Of a DNA stretch of 64,000 nt, positions 17,655 to 27,430 are shown piece after piece. The DNA is from [Clostridium] hylemonae DSM 15053 (lineage in GTDB: Bacteria; Bacillota; Clostridia; Lachnospirales; Lachnospiraceae), in NCBI RefSeq assembly GCF_008281175.1, contig NZ_CP036524.1:2542001-2606000 (forward strand), read 5' to 3'. A program made the position numbers and the translations under genes. The notes beneath the pieces are model-generated. The model made no database searches. It worked only from the letters and a program-made list of their open reading frames with translations, and was not told the DNA's origin. Each line of letters begins with the position of its first letter. Positions within the stretch are counted from its first letter, which is position 1.

Positions 17655-20078
17655 TTATTTCTGCACGATGTTTATGATCTTCTTCGGCACATAGATCTCT
17701 TTGACAACCGTCCCCGTCAGCTTGTCGGCCACAGCTTCCCTTCCGGCCGCGATGGCGTCCTCCTTGGACACATCCGCCGGTACGGTGACTACCGCCCTTG
17801 TCTTGCCGTTGATCTGAACCGGAACTTCCACTTCATCATCTTTCATGGCATTCACATCATATGACGGCCATCCGGCGTTAAATACACTGCCTTCATGTCC
17901 GAGCTGCTCCCAGAGCTCCTCGCCCATATGAGGCGCGAACGGAGAGAGAAGCACTGCAAGTGTTGAAAGCGTCTCTTTGTCTATCCCGCCTTCTCTCTTG
18001 GCGATCTCGATCAGCTTGTTATTGTGTTCCATAAATCCGGATATTACCGTATTCAGGCTGAAGCTGTCCAGACGTGTCGTGATATCGTACACCATTTTAT
18101 TGCGGACTTTGATCATTTCCTTTGTCGCTTTGATATCTTTGTCTTTGCTCTCCATCACAAGATTCCATGCCCGCTTCAGGAAACGGTTTACACCGTCAAT
18201 ACCGCGGTCATCCCACTCTGCGTCCAGCTCCGGGGGGCCGACGAAGAGTTCGTACATCCTCAGAGAGTCGCATCCGTAGTCTCTCACCAGATCGTCCGGA
18301 GAGACTACGTTTCCTTTTGATTTGCTCATCTTAATACCGTTCTTACCGGTGATCATCCCCTGGTTGAACAGCTTCTTAAACGGCTCGTCAAAATCTACCG
18401 CCCCGATGTCACAGAGGAACTTTGTGTAAAAACGGGAGTACAGAAGGTGAAGCACCGCATGCTCCACACCGCCGATATACATATCTACCGGAAGCATCTC
18501 ATCTGCTTTTTCCCTCGATACGAGCGCTTCGCTGTTGTGGTTGTCCACATAACGGAGGAAATACCAGGAAGATCCTGCCCACTGAGGCATCGTGTTTGTC
18601 TCTCTTTTGGCCGGCTTTTTGCACACCGGACACGTACAGTTCACCCACTCCTCAATTCCGGCCAGCGGTGACTCTCCTGTTCCTGTCGGCTCATAGGACT
18701 CTACGTCCGGCAGTGTCAGCGGAAGTTCTTCCTCAGGCACCGGGACCGCCCCGCATTCCGGACAATGTATGATCGGGATCGGCTCTCCCCAGTAACGCTG
18801 GCGTGAGAACACCCAGTCCCTGAGCTTGTAATTTACCGTCGCCTTGCCGATCCCCCGCTCTTCGATAACGTGGGGCGCTTCCTTTTTCAGCACAGCAGAT
18901 TCCATACCGTTCCACTCCCCGGAATTGATCATCGTTCCGTTTGCTTCTGTGTATGCCTCTGTCATATTTTCTATTTCTTTTCCGTCTTTTGCAATGACCT
19001 GCACGATCGGGATACCGAATTTCTTTGCGAACTCAAAGTCACGGTCGTCATGGGCCGGAACACACATGATTGCGCCGGTACCGTAATCTGCAAGTACATA
19101 GTCGGACAGCCAGATCGGCGTCTTCTCTCCGTTGAGAGGATTGACTGCATAGCTTCCGGTAAATACACCGGTCTTTTCCTTGTCCTGCATACGGTCTACG
19201 TTGGACTTCATGGAAGCGTCATAAATATATTTTTCAACTGCCTCTTTTGTCTCAGGAGTGGCCAGACTTGCCGCAAGCTCATGCTCCGGCGCAAGTACCA
19301 TGAATGTTGCGCCGTACAATGTATCCGGTCTCGTCGTGTAGACTGTGATCTTTTCCTCTCTTCCTTCTACCGGGAAGTCGACTTCCGCGCCATATGATTT
19401 GCCGATCCAGTCGGCCTGCATCTTCTTCACTTTTTCCGGCCAGTCGAGCTTGTCCAGATCGTTGAGCAGACGCTCTGCATAGGCGGTGATCTTCAGCATC
19501 CACTGGCGCAGGTTCTTCTTCGTCACCTCGGTGCCGCAGCGCTCGCATTTACCGTTGACAACCTCTTCATTTGCCAGGCCTGTCTTACAGGAAGGACACC
19601 AGTTGATAGGGAATTCCTTCTCATACGCAAGGCCTTCCTTGAACATTTTCACAAATATCCACTGCGTCCACTTATAGAATTCCGGGTCTGTCGTATTCAC
19701 TTCCATGTCCCAGTCGTACAGCGCCGCGATCTCATTGATCTGACGTTTGATATTCTCTACGTTCTCCGCTGTGGATCTGGCAGGGTGCACTCCCATCTTG
19801 ATGGCATAGTTCTCAGCCGGAAGACCGAAAGCATCCCACCCCATCGGATGGACAATATAATACCCCTGCAGTAATTTATATCTGCTCCAGACGTCAGAAA
19901 TCACATATCCTCTCCAGTGTCCCACATGAAGCCCGTTTCCCGACGGATATGGGAACATGTCCAGACAGTAATATTTCTGGCGTTTTCCATTCTCATCTTC
20001 TTTGACGTTCACCGGATTCTCCTCCCAGCGTCCGCGCCATTTCTTCTCTATTGCCTTATGATTATAAGGTGTGCTCAT
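17655..20078 (-). CDS. leuS: Leucyl-tRNA synthetase
   Basis: 807-residue class I synthetase that charges tRNA-Leu. HIGH-type motif HVGH at 51-54 after YPSGNGL, editing (CP1) domain with TTRPDTLYGATFM, and KMSKSKGN near residue 583. Two CXXC pairs (CPSCKTG..CERC and CPECG..CPVC) look like zinc sites. A ribosome site AGGAGG precedes the ATG. No T-box leader fits in the 162-base divergent spacer, which is unusual among clostridial leuS genes. Confidence 0.97.
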   Translation of the reverse strand: MSTPYNHKAIEKKWRGRWEENPVNVKEDENGKRQKYYCLDMFPYPSGNGLHVGHWRGYVISDVWSRYKLLQGYYIVHPMGWDAFGLPAENYAIKMGVHPARSTAENVENIKRQINEIAALYDWDMEVNTTDPEFYKWTQWIFVKMFKEGLAYEKEFPINWCPSCKTGLANEEVVNGKCERCGTEVTKKNLRQWMLKITAYAERLLNDLDKLDWPEKVKKMQADWIGKSYGAEVDFPVEGREEKITVYTTRPDTLYGATFMVLAPEHELAASLATPETKEAVEKYIYDASMKSNVDRMQDKEKTGVFTGSYAVNPLNGEKTPIWLSDYVLADYGTGAIMCVPAHDDRDFEFAKKFGIPIVQVIAKDGKEIENMTEAYTEANGTMINSGEWNGMESAVLKKEAPHVIEERGIGKATVNYKLRDWVFSRQRYWGEPIPIIHCPECGAVPVPEEELPLTLPDVESYEPTGTGESPLAGIEEWVNCTCPVCKKPAKRETNTMPQWAGSSWYFLRYVDNHNSEALVSREKADEMLPVDMYIGGVEHAVLHLLYSRFYTKFLCDIGAVDFDEPFKKLFNQGMITGKNGIKMSKSKGNVVSPDDLVRDYGCDSLRMYELFVGPPELDAEWDDRGIDGVNRFLKRAWNLVMESKDKDIKATKEMIKVRNKMVYDITTRLDSFSLNTVISGFMEHNNKLIEIAKREGGIDKETLSTLAVLLSPFAPHMGEELWEQLGHEGSVFNAGWPSYDVNAMKDDEVEVPVQINGKTRAVVTVPADVSKEDAIAAGREAVADKLTGTVVKEIYVPKKIINIVQK

Positions 20079-20110
20079 GGTTTATTCCTCCTATTTTAAC
20101 ACTATTTCTA

Positions 20111-20138
20111 ATTGTACCACATGCGTTTTTTGTGTCAA
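20111..20138 (-). promoter_or_regulatory. leuS promoter
   Basis: On the minus strand TTGACA (20133-20138) and TACAAT (20111-20116) with a 16-base spacer, about 30 bases before the start codon. Leader is too short for a T-box. Confidence 0.7.
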
Positions 20139-20170
20139 GTTATTCCCTTCAATTTATTTCACTTTTCTGG

Positions 20171-20199
20171 TTGTCTATCATGGAGAATTAATGTATAAT
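20171..20199 (+). promoter_or_regulatory. Promoter of the small P-loop protein gene
   Basis: TTGTCT (20171-20176) and TATAAT (20194-20199) with a 17-base spacer; AAAAAGGAG ribosome site lies just before the GTTTCCC-ATG start at 20241 (actual spacing from GGAG to ATG is about 9 bases). Confidence 0.7.
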
Positions 20200-20240
20200 A
20201 AAAGACAAGAAAATACGTATGTCAAATACATAAAAAAGGA

Positions 20241-20672
20241 GTGTTTCCCATGGTAAATTTATTGATTGGCCCTAAAGGCAGCGGAAAGACACAGCAGATG
20301 ATCGAACAGGCTAACAGCCAGGTGAAAGTCTGCAATGGCAATGTAGTATTTATTAAAAAGACACATCGTGATACGGCAAGTGTGGCGTTTGATATCCGCA
20401 CGATCTGTATGGATGACTTTAAATCAATCGAAAATATTGATGAGTACATCGGATTTTTATATGGCATGTATAGTTCCAACCACGACATTGAATGTGTATT
20501 TATCGACGGGCTTTTGAAGCATGCCGATATCTCACTGGAAAATGTGCCGGAATTTATTGAGAGACTGAAAAAGGTTTCCAGGGAATGCGAAATTGAATTT
20601 TACGTAAGTCTCAGCGCTACAAAGGATGAACTGTCCGGAATAGACATGGCGGACTGTACGTTATTGAATTGA
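20241..20672 (+). CDS. Small P-loop ATP-binding protein of unknown function
   Basis: 143-residue cytosolic protein. Walker A LIGPKGSGKTQQM starts at residue 4; a hydrophobic strand ending in Asp, ECVFIDGLLKHAD near residue 80, looks like a Walker B. The rest resembles a minimal RecA/thymidine-kinase-like fold but I recognise no named family. Own promoter and a following hairpin suggest monocistronic expression. Confidence 0.65.
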   Translation: MFPMVNLLIGPKGSGKTQQMIEQANSQVKVCNGNVVFIKKTHRDTASVAFDIRTICMDDFKSIENIDEYIGFLYGMYSSNHDIECVFIDGLLKHADISLENVPEFIERLKKVSRECEIEFYVSLSATKDELSGIDMADCTLLN

Positions 20673-20734
20673 TCTATTGAACCGTTCGTGTTCAGTATAT
20701 ATATTTATCTGTAACTACATAGTGAGGGAATGCA

Positions 20735-20758
20735 GGGCAGTTCAGAATTGAACTGCCC
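20735..20758 (+). terminator. Terminator/attenuator before the CapA-like gene
   Basis: GGGCAGTTCA (20735-20744) pairs perfectly with TGAACTGCCC (20749-20758), loop GAAT, followed by CTTTTAC. It ends only 21 bases before the next start codon, so partial readthrough could feed that gene. Confidence 0.7.
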
Positions 20759-20779
20759 CTTTTACAAGAGAAAAAGATT

Positions 20780-21952
20780 ATGAGTGGGATCAAAGACGCA
20801 AAACGAAAAAGGGACAGGCGCCGGAAGCAGAGAAAGCTCCGGCTGATGCTTGGCGCTCTCCTCGCCGTCATATTATGTATCGCAGTTGCCGCCGGCATAA
20901 AAAGTATCGTTGCAAAAGACAAGCCTGACAGCGGAAAAAAGACGGCAAAGACAGAGACAAAGAAAGAAAAACCTGACACGTCCAAAGTAGAGGTCAAAAA
21001 TATTGTCATCCATACAAAAAAAGGGGAAAAGGACACAAAAAAATCGACGTCCATCACGGTCAGTTCCATCGGTGACTGCACACTCGGAACAGATGTGAAC
21101 TTCAATCCCGACACAAGCCTGAACGCTTATTACATTGCCCGGGGCGCCGACTATTTCTTCCAGAATGTACGGCCCATTCTGGAGGCTGATGATCTCTCCA
21201 TCGTCAACATGGAAGGTACTCTTACCACGGAAGATCAGCGCGAAGAAAAGACGTATGCCTTCAAGGGACCGCCCGAATACGCAGCCATCCTGTCCGGCAG
21301 CTCTGTGGAGGCGGCCAACCTTGCCAACAACCACAGCCGCGACTACGGCGAGAAAAGCTACACGGACACGGTCACGGCACTGGAAGACGCAGGCGTTGCC
21401 ACCTTCGGTTACGAGAAGGTGGATATCCTCGAGATCAAAGGGGTAAAGGTGGGACTGACCGGTATATACGAACTGGCGGAACATATGGAAAAGAAACAGC
21501 AGGTGAAGGAAAATATCGCCGCCCTCAAAGAAGCCGGCGCACAGCTGATCATCGTCAATTTTCACTGGGGCATCGAGCGGGAATACGTCCCGAACGACAC
21601 GCAGAAAGCGCTGGCGCGCCTCGCCGTCGACGAAGGCGCCGATCTCGTTATCGGACACCACCCGCATGTTCTCCAGGGCGTGGAAAAGTATAAAGGACGG
21701 TACATCGCCTACAGCCTCGGCAACTTCTGTTTCGGAGGCAACTCCAACCCGGAGGACAAAGATACGATGATATTCCAGCAGACATTCACCATCACGAAGG
21801 ACGGCGTAAAGAAAGACGATAACATCAACATGATACCGTGCTCACTGTCGTCGGCAGGCGGATACAACGACTACTGTCCGGTTCCGCTGGAAGGTGCAGA
21901 AAAAGACAGAGTATTAAATAAGATCGACGAATATAGTCAGGCAATAGATTGA
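20780..21952 (+). CDS. CapA-family protein (PGA_cap, poly-gamma-glutamate capsule-type)
   Basis: 390-residue protein anchored by one N-terminal membrane helix (about 24-45) after a strongly basic KRKRDRRRKQRK stretch, then a Lys-rich linker and an extracellular CapA domain (about 95-385). Landmarks are SIGDCTLGTD, VNMEGTLT, ANNHSRDYGEKS, VNFHWGIER and the metal-site-like GHHPHVLQG followed by AYSLGNFCFGG. Members are linked to poly-gamma-glutamate capsules, but no capB/C neighbours are present, so the role here is open. Ribosome site is weak (GAGAAAAAG). Confidence 0.8.
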   Translation: MSGIKDAKRKRDRRRKQRKLRLMLGALLAVILCIAVAAGIKSIVAKDKPDSGKKTAKTETKKEKPDTSKVEVKNIVIHTKKGEKDTKKSTSITVSSIGDCTLGTDVNFNPDTSLNAYYIARGADYFFQNVRPILEADDLSIVNMEGTLTTEDQREEKTYAFKGPPEYAAILSGSSVEAANLANNHSRDYGEKSYTDTVTALEDAGVATFGYEKVDILEIKGVKVGLTGIYELAEHMEKKQQVKENIAALKEAGAQLIIVNFHWGIEREYVPNDTQKALARLAVDEGADLVIGHHPHVLQGVEKYKGRYIAYSLGNFCFGGNSNPEDKDTMIFQQTFTITKDGVKKDDNINMIPCSLSSAGGYNDYCPVPLEGAEKDRVLNKIDEYSQAID

Positions 21953-22009
21953 ATTTTGAAAGGGGTCAGACCCCTGCTATGGCAGGGGGTCTGACCCCTT
22001 TCAAAATTC
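21951..22009. terminator. Nested-palindrome hairpin, copy 2
   Basis: A 27-base arm (21951-21977) pairs with a 28-base arm (21982-22009), one bulged G. Both arms contain TTTGAAAGGGGTCAGACCCC, nearly the same as copy 1 at 7531-7583. Lies between convergent stop codons and should stop transcription in both directions. Confidence 0.8.
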
Positions 22010-22016
22010 TTACCAA

Positions 22017-22949
22017 TTATACTAAAAATTCGTACAATAATGTCATGGCCGGCATCGTTACAATACAGAATATGATGGACATTACATTTATGACGCTTGC
22101 ATACATTGCGTCTTTATTGTATATCTGCGCCAGCTGCGTCACCATGGCAGCGGCCGGCGCAGAACCTGCCAGCAGCACAACGAGCAGTATGTACTCCGCG
22201 TCTTTATGAAGCCCCTGCATTCCCGCAAAGCAGAATACTGCGATGAATATGAGCGGAAAAGCGATGAGCCTGATAAAGCAGATAAAATAAGGTCTCTTCT
22301 GTCTGAATACCCACTTCAAGTCTATGTTTCCGATGATCATTCCGATGACGAGCATGCTGGCCGGTCCTATCATATCCGCGAACCCGCCGATACAGTCCCG
22401 GATCGGAACGGGAAGACGCACGCCCCCGGCAAAAAGAAGCACGCCGATGAATATGGCTATGATATTCGGGTTCAGAAGTATCTTCTTATAATTCTTCTGC
22501 GGCTCGCGGTCAATCACTCCGATCCCGTGCGTCCAGAGCAGCAGTGTCTGCACGACCATGTACGCGGTCGAGTAAAATACCCACTCCTGTCCGAGCACGG
22601 AAGAGACGAGCGGGACGATAAGATTTCCGGAATTGGAATAGATGACCGACATCTTCTCTATCGGATTCAGATTCAGCGGCTTCTGCACGAGCCTCGTCCC
22701 TCCGACAAGAAGGACATGTATAATAACAGCTCCTGCCGCCGCCAGCAGGAGCCCCATGATCTTATCTTTTGTCAGTGTTATCTGAAAGGAATTCACTACA
22801 ACGCAGGGGGAACAGACATATACGACTATATTGGACAGGACCTTGCTGTCCTTTGACTCAAACAAACCTGATTTCACCAGCACATAGCCTGCCGCCATCA
22901 TAAGGAACAGAGCCACGATCTGTTCTGCCAACAATATACTAAGTTCCAT
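22017..22949 (-). CDS. AEC-family (auxin efflux carrier-type) transporter
   Basis: 310-residue membrane protein with about ten predicted helices. N-terminal EQIVALFLMMAAGYVLVKSG and the later YSNSGNLIVPLVSSVLG are typical of the AEC/MleP malate-permease family. Substrate unknown (often organic acids). The ATG overlaps the stop of the upstream gene as TAATG, so the two are translationally coupled. Confidence 0.85.
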   Translation of the reverse strand: MELSILLAEQIVALFLMMAAGYVLVKSGLFESKDSKVLSNIVVYVCSPCVVVNSFQITLTKDKIMGLLLAAAGAVIIHVLLVGGTRLVQKPLNLNPIEKMSVIYSNSGNLIVPLVSSVLGQEWVFYSTAYMVVQTLLLWTHGIGVIDREPQKNYKKILLNPNIIAIFIGVLLFAGGVRLPVPIRDCIGGFADMIGPASMLVIGMIIGNIDLKWVFRQKRPYFICFIRLIAFPLIFIAVFCFAGMQGLHKDAEYILLVVLLAGSAPAAAMVTQLAQIYNKDAMYASVINVMSIIFCIVTMPAMTLLYEFLV

Positions 22950-24580
22950 TATTCCTCCGTTTTCGTATCAGCCGCTGCCTTGCCTTCCGTAAGAGACATC
23001 ACCGTGTTGGCTTTCTCTCCCTGTTTATATTCGATGGTGACTTCCTGCCCCACATCGTATTTGACGATATCGATGAAATCAACCACGGACACGTCGAAAA
23101 TTTCATCCGAGCCTTCCAGCATGACATAGTAATGCGATGAACCATCGATAACCGCCTGCGCGATCTTCGTGATCTTGCCGGTGGCCGTCATCACCTCTCT
23201 CGTATCCTTCTCCACCTCTTTCACACCGTTGCTCAGCAGCAGATCGAGATAATTCTCCTCACACTGGCTTACGCTGTCGCCGATCGCCACGATCTGGTAC
23301 TTCTGTACATTGACCATGGCATACTTCTTTACAAGCCCCGCATCGTCCTTCAGCGCCATAAAATAGGTCGGCTCATCCGCGATATTCAGAAGCAGCGGGA
23401 ATGTGGCTGTGTATTTGAGGTTCTGTACCTGTCCCTCTGCCGAGGACATGGCCGACGTCTCCGTCGCGCCTTCCACCTTGTAATATTTCGTCTCCATCGT
23501 CCGCTGGTTGGAAAGCACAAATCCGACATTGGACTGGTCGCCGTTCACAGACGTGACGCCCGTGTACATCCAGACATCATCATCCAGCGCCAGATAATTA
23601 TATCCGTCGGTCGTCTTCAGACAGTCTTTCTGCCCGAGCACGCTGTTAAAGAACCCATGCTTCAAAGTTCCGTAATAATCAAACAAGTCAACGAGCAGGT
23701 CCGCGGAATACGCGCGGTCGACCCACTGCGGGACATCCTCTATCTTATATTCCTCCGTCTCGCCTGTGACCGCGTTGCAGAGCACCACTTTGCCCACTGT
23801 CTCGCCGCCGAACAGGCCGATATTAAATTTCTTTACAGGAGCGATCCAGTACGGCGTCCCCTCCTCGTCTATCTCAAAGCTCAGATCATCATAGATGTAC
23901 GTCGGATGGGCAAATCTGAGATGACGGTATATATTCCGGTTGAAATGCTCACTCGTCGTGTACTTTATCCCTTCCTCCAGCTTGACAAGCTCAGTCGTCT
24001 GAGTAGCCATATTGATGCGGATGTAAGCCGGTATTCCGTTTGAACGGTTCGTAAACCACTTGATAAGACTTGCATACTTGAGCGGTGTCACGCGCACCGG
24101 ATTGCCTTTGTAGTTGATCTGGCTGTAGATCTCATCCGCCTCAAACTGGGAGACCATGTCCACCATACTTCCCATCTTCCTGTCGCCGAGAAGTTCTGCC
24201 GTATCCTTATCAAGCAGCGGGATCTTGTCAAATGACAGTTCCTCCACATCCTCCGTAAACTCTCCTTCTTCCACCTTCATAAGCTTCTGGTACTTCTTGG
24301 CGTTTACGATCGGCGAGGACAGCAGCGCCCCTATAAGATAGATCACGCCCACACCCAGAACAAGGACTCCGAGCGTCTTCATCACTTTATTCTGCTTCAG
24401 TTCTCCTCTTCCAAGCTTCTTGCGCACCGCATACAGTACAGCCGCAGCTGCCAGCAGAAACAGTACAAAGAACCATACATCCGATGAATGAATGTTGATA
24501 GCCGGCAAAGAGACATAATAGTAAAGGCCCGCTGCCAGTATGATGATAATTGCCACAATAAGTTTCCTAGACTTTTTCAT
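22949..24580 (-). CDS. Conserved membrane protein of unknown function
   Basis: 543 residues from the ATG at 24580, which has AAGGAG about 6 bases upstream; the reading frame is open farther up but without a ribosome site. Three hydrophobic segments near the N-terminus (about 7-25, 32-50 and 66-90) are followed by a large soluble domain of alternating strands. The C-terminal part (GKITKIAQAVIDGSSHYYVM and on) looks like a small OB-like beta barrel. I do not recognise the family with certainty. Coupled to the downstream carrier and following trkH. Confidence 0.6.
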   Translation of the reverse strand: MKKSRKLIVAIIIILAAGLYYYVSLPAINIHSSDVWFFVLFLLAAAAVLYAVRKKLGRGELKQNKVMKTLGVLVLGVGVIYLIGALLSSPIVNAKKYQKLMKVEEGEFTEDVEELSFDKIPLLDKDTAELLGDRKMGSMVDMVSQFEADEIYSQINYKGNPVRVTPLKYASLIKWFTNRSNGIPAYIRINMATQTTELVKLEEGIKYTTSEHFNRNIYRHLRFAHPTYIYDDLSFEIDEEGTPYWIAPVKKFNIGLFGGETVGKVVLCNAVTGETEEYKIEDVPQWVDRAYSADLLVDLFDYYGTLKHGFFNSVLGQKDCLKTTDGYNYLALDDDVWMYTGVTSVNGDQSNVGFVLSNQRTMETKYYKVEGATETSAMSSAEGQVQNLKYTATFPLLLNIADEPTYFMALKDDAGLVKKYAMVNVQKYQIVAIGDSVSQCEENYLDLLLSNGVKEVEKDTREVMTATGKITKIAQAVIDGSSHYYVMLEGSDEIFDVSVVDFIDIVKYDVGQEVTIEYKQGEKANTVMSLTEGKAAADTKTEE

Positions 24581-24608
24581 AAACTTCTCCTTCTCTTGAT
24601 TCCCTCCG

Positions 24609-26053
24609 TCAGAACTTTCTCCTCCACGCCGACAGTGTAAACAGCATGAGGAACGGGAATATCTCAAGTCTTCCCGCCAGCATGTCAAAACAGAACACTA
24701 TTTTGGACAGTGGCGAAAACTCCGCAAAGTTGCCCACCGGACCCACATCGCCGATACCAGGTCCGATATTATTCAGCGTGGCCATGACCGAACTGAACGT
24801 AGTTCCAAAATCCAGATTGTCAATGGACACAAGCAGTATGGAGCCCACGACAATTCCCATATACGCAAGCAGGTAGATATATACGACGCGGAGCACATCC
24901 GGACCGATCTTCCTGCCGTTGACTTTGATAAGGTTCACAGACTTCGGATGCAGCATCTGCTTTATCTCCCGCTTGATGCTCTTTATGATGATCATGAACC
25001 GGGACACTTTGATACCGCCTCCGGTAGAGGAGGCACAGGCGCCGATGATCATGAGCAGTATCAGTATGCACTGCGACAGCATCGGCCATCCGTTGTAATC
25101 TGCCGTCGCGTATCCGGTCGTCGTAATGATAGAGGCCACCTGGAAGGAAGCATAGCGGAACGCCTGCAAAGGATTCGGAAACTGGCCGCTGATGTTCAGT
25201 GTGATGACCGCGACCGCACCAGCGATAATTCCGAGATACACCCTGAGCTCTTCATTCTTCCAGACTGATTTCGCCTCGCCGAGCAGAAGGAGGAAATACA
25301 GGTTAAAGTTGATGCCAAACAGTATCATAAAGACTGTGATGACACCGTCAATATAGGCACTGTCAAAATGTCCCACACTGGCCCCGTAATTGGAGAACCC
25401 TCCCGTGCCGGCCGTGCCGAAAGCGTGGATCAGGCCGTCAAACAGATTCATTCCGCCAAATAAAAGAAGAATGACTTCGATAAGCGTAAGTCCCAGATAC
25501 ATGGCGTATAAAATACGGGCCGTCGACATCATCTTCGGTACAAGCTTATCCTTCTCAGGACCCGGAACTTCGGCACGCATAAGGTACATCGTATTTTTTT
25601 GTCCAGACTCGTGAGCACCATGACAAAAACGAGCACGCCCATACCGCCGACCCAGTGCGTAAAGCTCCGCCAGAAAAGCATGCACTGCGGAAGTTCCTCT
25701 ATGTTCTGAAGGATAGAAGAACCTGTCGTCGTAAAACCAGACACTGTCTCAAAGACCGCATCGAGATAATAAGGGATACTTCCGGACAGTGTAAAAGGCA
25801 GTGCTCCGAACAGTGACCAGAGAATCCAGGCGCTGGCAACGATTATCATGCCCTCTTTCCCGTATATCGTACGGTTCTGGGGCTTACGCTTCCCCGCGAT
25901 GAAATAAATGACAAGCAGGACCGCTGATACCGGCAGAAAACAAAGAGCCTCTTTCTCTCCGTAGACAGCGCCCACCAGTGCCGGCAGGAGCAGAAGGGCC
26001 GCTTCCACTCCGAGCATCTTGGCCAATATATAACGTATCATTTTTGTATTCAT
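24609..26053 (-). pseudogene. trkH: Potassium uptake protein TrkH, frameshifted in an A7 tract
   Basis: Membrane pore of the Trk/Ktr potassium importer. The first part (26053 down to about 25600, 151 residues) has the first selectivity loop FTTTGSS; after the frameshift the remainder (to 24609) has FGTAGTGGFSN, TTTGYATADY, ASSTGGGIK and the final NIGPGIGDVGP loop. The two frames join at seven A on the minus strand (25594-25600): eight (or five) A would restore one 480-481-residue protein, the normal length. Either a real mutation, a sequencing or assembly error, or slippage-dependent expression. All four pore loops are intact, which argues against long-standing decay. Follows trkA by 18 bases. 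Confidence 0.85.
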
Positions 26054-26071
26054 AACTTTTCTTTAGACTCC

Positions 26072-27430
26072 CTATGCAAGTATATCGCTCAAATCATTGA
26101 TGACATGTTCTTTTGTAATGATGATCACACTGTCTCCGACTTCCAGATGGTCTTCCCCGCCCGGAATGATGATCTTCCGGTTGCGCCCGATGCAGGCGAT
26201 AAGGTTATTCGGCTTTGTAGGCAGGTCTTTCAGCGGTATATTTATATAATCGCCTTCTTTTTTGATGATAAACTCCTGCGCTTCTACCTTTCCGTTGATA
26301 AGCCGGTACATCGTCTCCATGTTCACGCTTCTGGCCGAATTGTTTCTCGCTCTCACATACCCGAGTATAGCGTCCGCGGTTGCGCTCTTGGCGGAAATGA
26401 TACTGTCTATTCCAAGACCTTCCACCATCTGTGCCCTCGTATCCTCGTTTACCTTGGCCACGATCTTGTTGACGCCCTGCGTCTTGGCAAACAGCGCCAT
26501 AATGATATTTTCTTCGTCCATCCCGGTCAGCGCGACAACGGCGTCCGCGCTCTGGATCCCTTCTTCGAGAAGCAGTTCATGGCTTGCGGCATCTCCGTGG
26601 ATTATGGTCGCCCGCGGAAGGTTCTCACAGAGCACCTCGCATCTCTTCTCATTCTGTTCTATGATCTTAACCTGCATGCCGGCCTGCAGCAGCTGTCCAG
26701 TTAGATAAAAACATACGTGGCCGCCCCCGCAGATCAGCACCTTCCTCACCTTTGTCGTCTTACGGCCAAGCGCGCAGAAAAAGGACTTCAGCTCCTGGTG
26801 GGCCGCCGCGATGTGCAGCTTGTCTCCCCGCTCAAGCACAAAGTCTCCGTCCGGTATATAGACTTCTGACCCCCGTTTTACCGCGCATACGAGAATTTTG
26901 ATCTGATATTTCTGATAGATCTCAGCAAGTGACAGCCCGATAAGATGACTCTCTTCACGGACCGGAAATTCAACCAGCTCGACTCTCCCCTTCATAAATG
27001 TCTCTACCTTGCTCGTCTCCGGGAAAAGCAGCACCCTCGCTATCTCGTTCGCCGCCGCCAGCTCCGGGTTGACAGCCATGCTCAGATGCAGATCCTCCTT
27101 CAGCAGATCTATCTGCCGGTAATAGACAGGGTTTCTTACCCTCGCTATCGTATGTTTCGCTCCGAGTCTTTTCGCCAGCAGACAGCTGAGCATATTGAGC
27201 TCATCTGTGGACGCACAGGCAATGACAAGGTCAGCGTGGGGCACGTCGGCCTGTTTCTGAATCTCTACATCAGCGCCATTTCCAGTTATACAGAAAATAT
27301 CCAGCTGGTTGAGCGCCTCCTTTAACTTTCCTTCATTCTGGTCAATGAGCACAATGTCGTAATTCTCTTCAGATAACTGAGCGGTCAGTTTATGGCCGAC
27401 TTTTCCGTCACCTATGATCACAATTTTCAT
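26072..27430 (-). CDS. trkA: Trk system potassium uptake protein TrkA
   Basis: 452-residue cytosolic regulatory subunit that binds NAD(H)/ATP and gates TrkH. Two repeats of RCK_N plus TrkA_C: first Rossmann motif MKIVIIGDGKVGHKL at residue 1 and the second KVLICGGGHVCFYL near 227. DVEIQ..ADLVIACAS and ADAVVALTG are the NAD-contact strands. First gene of the trkA-trkH operon. A TATAAT box lies about 60 bases upstream on the minus strand, with an inverted repeat CTATTG-TTTT-CAATATAG (27454-27471) in the leader. Confidence 0.95.
   Translation of the reverse strand: MKIVIIGDGKVGHKLTAQLSEENYDIVLIDQNEGKLKEALNQLDIFCITGNGADVEIQKQADVPHADLVIACASTDELNMLSCLLAKRLGAKHTIARVRNPVYYRQIDLLKEDLHLSMAVNPELAAANEIARVLLFPETSKVETFMKGRVELVEFPVREESHLIGLSLAEIYQKYQIKILVCAVKRGSEVYIPDGDFVLERGDKLHIAAAHQELKSFFCALGRKTTKVRKVLICGGGHVCFYLTGQLLQAGMQVKIIEQNEKRCEVLCENLPRATIIHGDAASHELLLEEGIQSADAVVALTGMDEENIIMALFAKTQGVNKIVAKVNEDTRAQMVEGLGIDSIISAKSATADAILGYVRARNNSARSVNMETMYRLINGKVEAQEFIIKKEGDYINIPLKDLPTKPNNLIACIGRNRKIIIPGGEDHLEVGDSVIIITKEHVINDLSDILA

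Noticed and set aside
20079-20240. T-box leader for leuS
   Set aside because: The space is only 162 bases shared with a divergent promoter, the leuS promoter is about 30 bases from the start codon, and no GGTGGCACCGC motif is present.
24581-24688. Longer N-terminus for the membrane protein at 22949-24580
   Set aside because: The extra residues are Arg/Cys-rich, overlap the trkH end and lack a ribosome site; ATG 24580 has AAGGAG and starts a normal basic-hydrophobic N-terminus.
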